Notes under the pieces: generated by a model
Told to the model about the DNA's origin: nothing
Seen by the model: the letters and a program-made list of their open reading frames with translations, nothing else
Databases searched by the model: none
From: Oppiella nova
Lineage: Eukaryota; Arthropoda; Arachnida; Sarcoptiformes; Oppiidae
DNA length: 32,122 nt
Direction: 5' to 3'
Assembly: GCA_905397405.1 (NCBI GenBank)
Contig: CAJPVJ010000208.1
Span: 1-32,122, forward strand
Made by a program: the position numbers and the translations under genes
In this document: positions 15,101 through 27,100 of the stretch, piece after piece
How positions within the stretch are numbered: position 1 is the stretch's first letter
Layout: every line of letters begins with the position of its first letter

Positions 15101-18100
15101 CTGTCCGGCGTGTAAGACAACGTCTCGTAGTGTAGACCTGTCTATCTTCGGCGCTAAATTTCTGGGCTTTGCAGTGATGCTATCGCTGGCATCGCTGGGA
15201 GCGCCCGGACCTGCTTTGTTGACCGCTTTCACACGGAACTGATACTCCATTCCCTCAATGAGTTCGGCAACTCTAGCCTCGCATTTATCGCCGATAACTT
15301 CGGCAGCTTTTTGCCATTTAGTGCTGTATTTATCTTTTTTCTCAATAATATACGAAGTAATAGGAGCGCCGCCATCGTTGTCGGGCGCCTTCCACGTGAG
15401 GTCGACGTGATGTTTGTCCCAGTCTTTGGCGGACGGTTTGCCTGGTTTTCCCGGTTCGTCGAATGGATTCTTTGCCACAACCGGAAGATCGCTTTCGAGT
15501 GGTTCTGATTCGCCCTCAGAGTTGACGGCTTTGACTCTAAATTTGTATTCCTTTCCGGCAATAAGTCCTTTAACTTCAGCTTCTGGTTCGCGAACAGTGG
15601 TGACGGGAACCCATCTGCCGGTGTCGACGTCCATCTTCTCGACCACATATCCACTGATGGGTTCTCCGCCGTCATCTTCAGGCTTCTCCCACTTGAGTTT
15701 ACAGCCCTCCGCGTGCACGTCGTTCACCTGAAGGGGACCTTTGGGTTTGCCCGGTTTGCTCAGCACTTTCACCTCAACCACGGCTTCGTCGCTTCCGAAC
15801 TCGTTTTTAGCGGTTATCACATAATTTCCGGTGTCATTGCGTTTGGACTTTGAAAGTATGAATAGTGTGTGATTTGGCTCATTGTCGATGGAGTGGTTGT
15901 CATCGGTCTTGAGTTTCTCGCCATTAAAAGTCCATTCAATAGTCGGCGGCGGCTCTCCTTTCACGTCGACATCGAATTTGACGGGTTGTCCACTCCTTAT
16001 CGTAATATTCTTTAGGTTTGTTCTGTCAATAATCGGCGCTAATCTTCGAGGTTTAGCGATGACAGAGCGCGAGGCATCACTCGGTTCACTCGGACCCGCT
16101 TTGTTGACAGCAATCACTCGGAACTCATATTCTTCGCCTTCTTCCAAGTCGGGAACCGTTGCTTTGGTGTCGGGTGTGTGCAAAGTCTTGGCTTTTTGCC
16201 ATTTATGCTGTCCTTTCTTGCGTTTCTCTATAATATAGCCCTCAATGGGAGCGCCGCCGTCAGAATCGGGAGGACTCCACGTGAGGTCGACGTGATCTTT
16301 GTCCCAATCTGTCGGCTCCGGTCGCCCAGGTTTGGAGGGCTCGTCGAATGGATTCTTAGCGACAGTCGAGTGATCCGTTTCGAGTTCATCAGAATCTCCC
16401 TCTTTATTGACTGCCCGGACCCTAAACTTATACTTTCTTCCGGGAACTAAATTAGTGACTTCAATGGACGGCTCTTTAGACTTTCCGCACGGAACCCAAC
16501 GGCCCGTCTCCTCATCCATTTTCTCCACTTCGTAACACTCTATAGGAGTCCCCCCGTCGTCGTCCGGAGGCTTCCATTTCAGTTTACAGCCCTCTTTGTG
16601 AACATCAGTTACTTCTAAGGGACCGTTAGGTTTAGAAGGCTTTCCGAGAACATTGACTTCGACTGTGGCCTCGTCTGTACCGCTACTGTTAGTGGCGATT
16701 ATAGTGTAGGTTCCCGTCTCCTTCCTCGTGGCCCTCAACAGATTAAATTTGGTGTTGTAATCGATGTTATCGATTGCATAGGTTTCTCCCGAAGAGAGCT
16801 CTTTGTCTTTGAGTTTCCATACAATAGTCGGCGGCGGCTCTCCAGACACGTTGACGTCAAGCATAACCATTTGTCCGGCTTTTATAGTAATGGGCTTTAG
16901 GTTTGTTCTGTCGATCTTTGGCTTCAAGAAGCGAGGTTTCGCCAAATGAGGAGCCGTTGAATCGGATGGCGCTCCGGGACCGGCCTTATTAACAGCCCGC
17001 ACTCGGAACTCATATTTGTCGCCCTCATTAAGTCCCGTCACCTTTCCTTTACAAATATTTCCTTGTATTTCAGCGGCCGGTACGAAGTCGTGACTGTATT
17101 TGTCTTTCTTTTCAATGATATACCCAGTGATGGGAGCGCCGCCATCACGTATGGGTGCCTCCCATTTGAGTTCAACAAAGTCTTTATCGTAGTCTTCAAT
17201 AGTGGGAAGTCCTGGCGCTCCCGGCTCTTCGAATGGATTCTTGGCGAGTACTGTGCGGTCGGTATCGAGCGGCTCAGACTCTCCTTCTTCATTGACGGCT
17301 TTAACTCTGAACTCATACTTCTTTCCGGTGTCCAAACCGGTCACGTCTACAGTGGTCTTATCCGGAGCCACTTTAGCCACTGGAACCCATCGACCGCTGG
17401 AGATGTCTTTCTTCTCGACAACATATCCCTGAAGAGGTACTCCTCCGTCATCTTTGGGTGGATTCCAATCAAGAGTACATCCATTTGCGTGAACATCAGA
17501 CACGTCAAGAGGTCCCTCAGGTTTGCCCGGTTTGTCCAACACATTGATCTCGACCTCCGCCTCATCCTTTCCGGACTCATTTGTGGCGACGATCTTGTAT
17601 TTACCCGTCTGTTTGCGGGTCATATTCTTGAGCTGAATGTGTGACTCGTAGTCTGGGTTTTCAATTTTGGTGTTGAGATCAGCTTCAAGTGGTTTTCCTG
17701 CGAAAATCCATTCGACTTTCGGCGGCGGTTCGCCACTGATCTCAACGTCAACTTTGGCTGAATTGCCGGCTCTGATAGTAATGGGTTGCAGATTATCACG
17801 ATTTATATGTGGTTTCAAATGACGTTCTTTGCAGGTGTGAAGACCAGTCGGTTCACTGGCCTCTCCCGGACCCGCCTTATTAACAGCTTTGACGCGGAAC
17901 TGGTATTCTTTGCCTTTAATAAGACCGGCAACTGTTGCTTCGGGTTTCGGTGAATTAGTTTCGAGCACTGGTTCCCAATGACTGCTCAATTTGTCTTTAA
18001 CTTCAACGATATAACCAGTGATAGGAGCGCCTCCATCATTCTTAGGAGGTTTCCAAACGAGATCCACGTGTTTCTCATCCCAGTCCACAATGTCTGGCTT

Positions 18101-21100
18101 TGAAGGAGCGTTGGCTGATTCGTACGGATTCTTAGCCACAATGGGTTCAGTTGTAACCAATGGTTCTGATTCTCCCTCAGAGTTAATAGCTTTGACTCTA
18201 AACTGATAACACTTTCCCTGTTGAAGACCTGTCACCTGGAAATCAGTGGTATCCTTATCAGTGCGACCACAGGGCACCCAATTGCCAGTCAATGGATCCA
18301 ACTTCTCAATAGCATAGCCCTGAATGGGTCGTCCGCCGTCGTCATCTGGCTTTTGCCAGTGAAGATCACATTGTTTTGCGGTCACGTTATCCACTTTGAG
18401 GGGTCCCTTAGGTCTGGAGGGGGCGCAGAGCACACATATCTCGACCTCCGCCTCATCCTTCCCGACCTCATTGACGGCAATGATCTTGTATAGACCGGTG
18501 TGTTTGCGTTGGCAGTCATTAATTGTGAATTTTGTGTTGTAGTCGACGTTAACGATCTCATAGTTCTCGTCGCCCTTCACTTCCTTGTCCGCGAGCTTCC
18601 AGGCAATAGCGGGCGGGGGTTCGCCCCTCACATTCACGTCCAGTTTCACTTGTTTTCCCCTCTTAACGGTAATCATCTCGAGATTTGTTCTGTCGATATA
18701 TGGTTTGAGTCGTCTGTGTTTCACGACATGGTTTTTGGTGGCATCGCTCGGTTCACTCGGACCAGCCTTGTTGACAGCGACCACTCGGAACTGTACTTCA
18801 GTTCTCTCTTTCAGTTCTTCCACTTTGCCTTCACATACATTGCCTATCACTTCAGCCGCCTTTTCCCAATTCAAGGCATTCTTCTCCTTCTTTTCAATGA
18901 TATACTTCTGAATGGGAGCGCCGCCATCACTCTTAGGTGGGGTCCACTTCAGTTCAACACTAGTATTGTCATAATCGATGATTTCAGGAGTGCCCGGCTT
19001 AGTGGGCTCGTCGTAAGGGTTTTTGGCAATAATAGCCTCCAAAGTAGTCAACGGCTCTGAATCTCCCTCTTCATTGACTGCCGTAACTCTGAATAAGTAC
19101 TCCTTTCCGGGGGTCAGTCCCGTCACATCGATCTCTGGTTTGTCAGTCTTTCCACATCGAGTCCAACGACCCGTCTCTTTGTCGAACTTCTCGACATCGT
19201 ATTGCTTTATAGGAGACCCGCCGTCGTCTTTGGGTTTCTTCCACTTCAGTTTACAGCCCTCTTTGTGAATGTCTGTCACTTCAAGAGGTCCTTCAGGTTT
19301 GGACGGAGCGGCCAATACTGTCAGGTCGACCACAACAGAGTCGGTTCCGTTTTTGTTGGTCGCAGTTATCGTGTATTTTCCCGACTGTTTTCGGGTGGCC
19401 TTCGAGACTGTCAGCTCTGAGTGATAGTCCCTGTTCTCAATCTTAATGTTTATATCGTCAGAAAGTTTAACATTTGATTCGCCGAAAGTCCAGACGACAG
19501 TGGGCGGGGGTTCACCTCTGATGTCGACGTCATATTTGTGGGTTCGACCGCTTTTGATGATAATGTTCTTCAGATTGGTTCTGTCTATATATGGTTTCAA
19601 GTTTCTGTGTTTCACAATGTGCTGATCCGTGGCATCGCTTGGTTCTCCCGGACCCGCGAGGTTAACGGCGCGCACTCGGAATTGGACCGAAGAGTTCTCA
19701 TTAAGATTTTTAACGGTTGCCTCAGGTGTGGGCCCCTCTGTTTTGAGCACTTCCTTCCAGTCAGAACTGAATTTGTCTTTCATTTCTACAATATATCTCT
19801 CAATAGGACGTCCGCCATCTTTCTCAGGCGGCGCCCATTTGAGGGAAACACTTGTGTTATCGTAGTCCACAATATCGGGTTTTCCGGGCTTTGATGGCTC
19901 GTCGTATGGATTCTTTGCAGTTATCGGTTGATCGGTCTCTAAAGGATCCGATTCTCCCTCTTTGTTGAGAGCTTTGACTCTAAACTTATATTTCTTTCCT
20001 TTAGTCAGTCCCTCACACTTAAAGGACGTAGCGTTAGGTCCAACTTCGCCACAGGGAACCCACCGACCGGTGTCCACATCCATCTTCTCGATTTGATAGC
20101 CTTTGAGTTCAGATCCTCCCAAGTCTTTCGGTTGTTTCCATTTGAGTTTCGCTGATTCAGCGAATATTTCTTCGACAATGAGAGGACCTTCAGGTGGTGT
20201 GGGCTTATCGAGTACCACCACATCGGCCGTTGAGCTCACAGAACCTGAACTATTCGTTAGGGTTAACGTAATTTTGCCGGAATCTCCTCTCACGGCCTGT
20301 TTTATGATCAATAAAGTAGTTTTAGGAGTGTTTTCAATGGATATTCGACTCGAAGGCTTCAATTCCGTTGAATTGATAGTCCAAACGACGTCCGGCGGCG
20401 GTTCGCCTCCGAACTGAATGTCGTATTTAATGATCGCTCCCTTCTTCACCACAACATTCTTGAGTTCTTCACCAATAATGAATGGTTTAGCGAAGCGAGC
20501 CTTTACTATCAAATTCTTGGTCGGGTCGCTGGGCTCTCCCGGTCCCGCCTTATTGATGGCCCGGACTCTGAACTGGTACTGCATGTTCTCCTTCACTGCA
20601 GTCACCTTTCCCTTCAATTCATTACCCGATACTTCAAGACATGGCACCCAATCGGGAGAGAACTTGTCTTTCGATTCGACGACATATTTCTCAATGGGAG
20701 CGCCGCCATCCTTCTCGGGGGCCTTCCATTTGAGGTCCACGTGATCCTTATCCCAGTCGACAATCTCCAGGTCTTTGGGTTTGGAGGGCTCGTCGTAGGG
20801 ATCTTTGGCTAAATAAGTCTTGGGTGCAGTCAATGGCTCTGAAGTGCCCTTTTTGTTGACGGCTCGGACGCGGAATTTATATTCCTTCTTATGGGCCAAA
20901 TCGGTGACATCCATCTTACAGCTCTCAGTGGTGCCCACTTCAGTCCAACCGCCCCTAACGGCCAAATCCTGGCGCTCCACCACATAATGCAAAAGAGGAA
21001 GTCCTCCAAGGTCTTTGGGTGGCTTCCAGGCCAGTTTGCACCGGTCTCTGAACAAGTCGGTCACTTCGAGCGGCCCCTCCGGAGGTGAGGGCACGTCAAC

Positions 21101-24100
21101 GAAATTGAATTTAAGAGGGGTTTTGCTCTCGCCCTGAGAGTTGGATAGACTGAAGTCATATCCACCAGAACTCTCTCGCGTCGGCTTTTTAAATGTCACA
21201 ACAATTTTGTCGTCTTTCACAATGATTTCGATTTCTTTGGGATTAACGGGTACACCGTTTTGCATAAGCTTTGGCACCACATCTGAGGTTCGAGTTCCGC
21301 TAACTATTAAATCAAACATTTCATTGAAACTAATCATATACTCAATATTTATAACAAAAATCATTGCCTTTGTATGGAATCTCGATAGTGAAGGGCCGGT
21401 TAGCGTCTGCCTGATAGTCGGTTTTGTCGAGTCGGAGCTCCGGTTTCTTTTCAGCCTCTTTGACATCCACTTTACAGCTGCATTTCATTCCCTTCTCATT
21501 CTTGACGCTATACTCTCCGATGTCATCCATCTGTGCATTGGTTATAATCAACTGTTGCTTCCCGTCGTCATTGTATTTGATTGTAATTCTGTTGAGTATT
21601 ATTTGTTAGCAATTATGTGCTAATTATAATCAATACGTTTATAGTATAGTACCTATCATTAGGTCTGATCTCTTCTCCATTCTTATACCACTTGATGGGC
21701 GCCTTCTTCTCCAGCATTTCCACCTCCAGAACAATCTCTTCGCGCTCTAACACAGTCTTGTCCTGTAGTTTCTTACGGAACTTATTTGCGGCTAAAGTTA
21801 CAAAAAAATTATTGAATAAATGACAAAAACACAGTAAAAATCGATTGAATAAACTAAACATACGCTCAACGATTGTCTCGCAAACAGTTTTGTCCGCATT
21901 TGTGGTACAGCTATACTCGCCCTCATCCGTCACTTTGGCTTTTTTGATAATCAATTTACGTTTCCTTCCGTCAGAAATAATGTCCATCTTTTTGGGAATG
22001 GATGCGATCTCTTTGCCATCTTTGAACCACTGGACCTTCGCGTACATGTCGTCCACTTCGCACTCCAATGTAATCGTCTCGTTCTCAGTGGTCCTCAAAC
22101 TCATCAAATACTTGACGAAAATGTATTGCTTGTCAGTGCAGACCACCTCAGCTTTGGTCACTTCCTCCGTGGCGTTCGGCGTTATTTTACACGAGTAGTC
22201 ACCGGAATCACTGACCGCGCAGTTATTAATGCGCAAGATTTTTTTGCCGAAAGTATCCTGCTCAATCGAGTACTTGTCGCTCGGCTCGATCCGGTTGTCG
22301 CCCTTATACCACTTGACCGGTGCCTTGTAGTGGTTGGTGGTGCACTCGAGCGCCAGTTCCCTACCCGTGAACTGTTCGTACTTCTTCTGCAAGTTCTTAA
22401 TGAATTTGTAGACCGGGTCGGGTCTGTCCACTTCCAACATCGCTGTGCACGAGGTCTCCAAACACTGGCACTTGTATTGAGCGCCGTCTTCGACCCTCGG
22501 GTCGCGGATCTCTAGCACGTGAAGGTCTCCAGTGCTGGTCATGTTGTACTTCTTGCCCATGAAGAGCTCAGTCCTGCCTTTAAACCATTTGGCTTTAATG
22601 CCGGACTTGGAGTAAACGGCTTCGAAGCGAACCATTTTGTCCTTTCCTTCTTTGACGCGTTGGTCCACAAGAGGTTTGATAAAGACATCGGGTTTCTGAC
22701 AAACAAATGTCACGACAACTAATTCATGGGTCCGTCAGTTCATGCAATGAGATCTGTCACTGAATTCATGCACTCTTCCCGTTTAGACATTAAGTGAAAA
22801 TAAACTTTTGAATATTTGTTTTTTAAAAGAATGGATTATATAAGTGATCACAAATTATATAAGCAACATCAATTAGACAGTGATTAAACAGTGAATTATA
22901 CAGTACAATCACATATAATATTTAAAGCCAAAGGCAATACACATAGAATTTAGATATTCGTTACAGTTTATTTAGTCTAACTTTTATTACATAACACATT
23001 GACATTATATGATTTATTGACATGTACTGTATCTTAATATTTGTTTGATGTTTTAATTGTTTTTTGTCAATAAGTTGTCAATCGGTTATATAATAAATGT
23101 TTGGCAACATTGAACAGAATTGACACAAATTATGACAATTATGATAATAACATAAAGAATTGTTTTGTGGTTAAGCAGCGATACATTCAAATGACATGAT
23201 ATGAAAGCAAATGTCATCCAAAACGACATAAAACACAACGGAATCGGTTTATCAAACCTGTCTTTTTTTCTTAACCGCTTGTAATGTCGGCCAATCGGGT
23301 ATGATATCTGCGAGAGTTGTTCGCCTATCCTTTGAATTGCTAGGACTGGGGACTCGGAGTGACTGATCGTTTGTATCGTCCTTTCGGTTTAATTTCAATG
23401 TTAAGCATTCAACACATTTTCAAGTTGATTTGAGATCGGAGTTAACACAAAACAATTTTTGTGAACAGAAAATGCCCAAAGAATCACAATTATTAGCAAT
23501 ACTATTCATTTCTATCTTATATTATATTTCTAAGTCTATATAAGCTCTATAACTATTGGATCAACTATTTGGATGTTTTCTATACTAAACTATTGGAGGT
23601 TTGCTATACTACTGGAATCAATGCTATTATTCTATAACTATTATAGGAATAACTATTTGGATAAGATATTCACTAATTATTAATAGCAAGCAATTAAACA
23701 ATTAATTATTAAGTGCGTTAAAACATTTCCAAAGCGCTATTAAACGAAATAAAAAAAAGTTTTAAACAAACCCTTTACTTGTTTAGAGAATAGAGAGTAG
23801 AGAATATGAAGTGCAGACAATTAATTGTGATTATCATCAAAATAATGTGAAAATAATCTCAGGATTCGAGTCAGAAATTATCGACAATTGGTTTACAATT
23901 ATTATTCCACACATAAGTTGGACCGAAAACAACATTTAAAACATTTAACACAGAACATAGAAACATAAAATACATAAAATGTTAGTACAGTATAACTCAA
24001 ACAATTATCAACAGGTATTTCGAAAACAGATTATTTTTTAAGTTAGTGACAAAACATAAAACATTTAAGAATATTTGTAAATGAATAAACATAAATTGCA

Positions 24101-27100
24101 TTAATAGGACAAAAACAGATAGTTTTTGTGATTTATAGCGTTCTTCACATATTTGCGCAAAGCTTTGGTTTTTTATATAAAATAGATTTTGTTTGAATCC
24201 ATTCGTCGACTCTTAAGATTGATATAATATGTTTTGACTCATATGAAAACTATTGATATATCAATTACATATCTAATTGTATGATAATATAATACAAATA
24301 AAGTGTATGTGAAATGTATAAATGAGTGGTAACTAACCTTGGTCTCTTTGAGAGAAGCCCTGCGTTCATCTTCAGTAGCCTTAAGTGATCCCCAATCGGG
24401 GTCTTCGTTCTCTTTCTTCCATTTGGCGTATTGTTTGGCTTTAAGCATAGCCCGGAAGTCCATTCCACTGTCATCTGAGTTGCAATTCATTCAATTGACG
24501 ATCACTTTCGTGAGTCACACAGATTTGCATAAGAAATGAAAATCGCAAAACACTTACCGCTGACGAAGACTTTGATATTACAACTGTCCTCTCCGTAAGA
24601 GTTATATGCAGTGATAGTATACTTTCCCTCGTCATTGGGTTTAGCCTTTCTAATACAGAAGTATATAATATTTGCCTCACCGTCTGTGACCACTTTGAAG
24701 CGGCCGCCCTCGAAGATCTCCTGACCCTCTTTGAAGAACTTAAACTGAGCGACCGGTTTGCTCTCTATCGTCGCCTGTAATATAGCAGTCTTACCGTCGA
24801 CTGCACTGACACTCGACACGAAATCTGTAATAACTGGCGGCCCCTCATCGCCCTGAGCTCGCAATGGCGTCGACGGCTTGTCGGCGATGTCTATCTCAGC
24901 GGCCGACAGCCGTCTCATATCAATACTACCCTTCCTAAGCATAGCTGAGCCGCGCCTCACTTCAAGCATCTCTCCCGGCCTCAACTTCTTGGTCTGTCCC
25001 GCCTCGTCAACCGCCAGCCCCTTCTCATCTGCAACAATAAGTATGGAACCCCTCCGTGAACCCCGCGGACTAAGACTGGGCGGAGGTGTGTCTAAAACTA
25101 GTGAATCGCGTCTATCACTACTACTATCAACCGATTCCTTGCGCTCTAATTCAGGCGTTGGTTCTCTAACTATAGGAATTTGAACGCGATTTTCATTAAC
25201 CGAACCTTTTTTCGCGCCCACCGTTGGAGTCCCGCCCGCCTCTGTCGGCTCACCAATGGAGGGAATACTCTCACGTTTCTCAGGCTTTTTCACCGAAAGC
25301 CTTCTCTTAACGGGCTCTTCGATGACCAGTGAGTCCTTGCGTTTGTCGTCCTCACCATTCTTGTCGTTTTCCAAATTCTTTTCCGACACCTTCTTCTTCA
25401 ACGAAAGCTTTTTCTTCGGCTCGACTTCCAGTCTCGACGCCATCTCTGCTTTTGCCTCTTTTACGTCAACACTTTCAGCACTTTTCTCTTCCTGTGCTTT
25501 CTTTATGGATAATCTTCTCTTCTCTTCGGGTTTGGCCTCTAATTTTGGTTCTGTTTTAGAAACAGTTGTCTCTTCAGTGGTCTTTGTCTCCTCCTTCTTC
25601 TTAATCGACAACTTTTTCTTGTCTTCGAGTTTTGTCTCCGGTTTTGTTTCTACTTTAGTCTCAACAGTAGACACCTCTTCCTTCTTCTTAATCGATAATT
25701 TCCTCTTTTCTTCTGGTTTTGTCTCAGGTTTCGAAACAGATGTCTCTACAGTTGTCTCTTCTTTCTTCTTAATCGACAACTTTCTCTTTTCTTCGGGTTT
25801 TGTCTCCGGTTTTGTTTCTACTTTAGTCTCAACAGTAGACACCTCTTCCTTCTTCTTAATCGATAATTTCCTCTTTTCTTCCGGTTTTGGTTCGGGTTTG
25901 GTCTCTGGTTTTGGTTCTACTTTGGTGTCAACAGTAGACTTCTCTTCCTTTTTCTTAACGGAAAGTTTTTTACCTGTTTTTTCTTCGGGTTTTGGTTCTG
26001 TTTTGTCCTCTTCTTTGGTTTGAATTATAATCTTTGGCGGACTTGTCGTCGGTTTGAGTTTAGTCTTGTCTTCAGTCTCTGTCACTTCATTAGTCTTATC
26101 GACTAAACTCTCCCTTTTCTTAACAGAAGCCTTTTTCTTTGGCGGATCGTCTAACTTGAAGACCTTATTTTCCTCGGCTTTCAAACTCTCTTTTCTCTCT
26201 TCGACTTTAGTTTTATTATTTATTTCCTCGTTTTGTTCGGTTTTCTTCTTAACCGAAAGCTTTTTCTTGTCCTCGAGTTTTGTTTCTTCGGTTTTCTTGA
26301 GTTCTTCGTCTTTTTTGGTTTCGACTTTGTTTTCGTCGACTTTCTTCTCTTCGGCTTTCTTTTTAACCGAAAGTTTCTTTTTATCCTTGAGTTCTGTTTC
26401 CTCTGTTTTCTTGAGTTCCTCCTCTTTTTTCTTTTCCTCTACTTTTTTCGACTCTTTTTTCTCTTCGACCTCTTCCTCGACAGTCTTTTTGACTTTTTTC
26501 TTTTCGACCTCTTCTTCGGCCTCCTCCTCCTCTTCTGTGGCTTTTGTTACTCTAAGAGTAGCGCTCGACTCCTCTTTGCCCGAAGAGTTGATGATTTCCA
26601 CAGAATATTCTCCACTTAATTCTGTGGTCGCGTTGTTGATCGTTAGTCTCGAAGTGGAATCGTCGGAATAGATCCTATAGTTTCGACTTTCATTGATCAC
26701 TCGCCTGTCTTTATACCAAATCACTCGTGTCTTTTCGGTCGATTGGTATCTTGTGATCAATTCGATCGTTTCGCCCGATTCTACGGTCTAACGAAGCGAA
26801 CAAACATTTTATCCGAAATGAATTTTGAGTCAAACACAGAATTTAGAGTTCAAATAAATTATGTAAAATGTATTAATCCAACAAATGGCGAATTTAACAC
26901 AAAATGTAAACTATTTATAGATATCTTCTCAAATGGTTTAATGAAAAACATCTCAAATAAACGTTTCTGGATTTAAGCGAAACAAAACTGCACTTATTGT
27001 GAAAAGTTTCATCGTTTGCATTATTTTTGTTATGAATTAGTTGTCTAACAATTCAATAACTTATTCGACACACAAAACATCCTTTTCCACAGAATATGTA

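Larger units (their letters stand above)
8445..21110 (-). repeat. 14 tandem Fn3-Fn3-Ig super-repeats (coding period about 885 bp)
   Basis: Each unit starts with a Pro-rich Fn3 border of the type DxPxPPEGPL. Unit starts lie near 21100, 20210, 19310, 18430, 17540, 16650, 15765, 14878, 13930, 12985, 12000, 11110, 10225 and 9340. The next Fn3 block starts near 8445. When the three short introns inside the array are subtracted, the spacing is close to 885 bp (295 residues) throughout. This is the C-zone-like array that matches the thick filament lattice in titin-family proteins. DNA similarity between units is moderate, not a satellite. Confidence 0.9.

Noticed and set aside
8445-21110. Regular spacing suggesting a CRISPR or satellite array
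   Set aside because: The period is that of Fn3-Fn3-Ig protein units with only moderate DNA identity.
21304-21466. Methionine-led extension upstream of exon w12 in its frame
   Set aside because: It is read-through of a 52-bp intron and of exon w11 in a wrong frame; the Ig fold continues only if the intron is removed.
24140-24180. Possible extra exon (minus strand, [17 protein letters not shown])
   Set aside because: No good acceptor/donor pair in phase and no similarity to the linker exons.
25256-26023. Plus-strand open frame of 255 codons rich in Ser and Phe
   Set aside because: It is the complement of the Lys/Glu-rich spring (AAG/GAA reading as CTT/TTC), not a gene.
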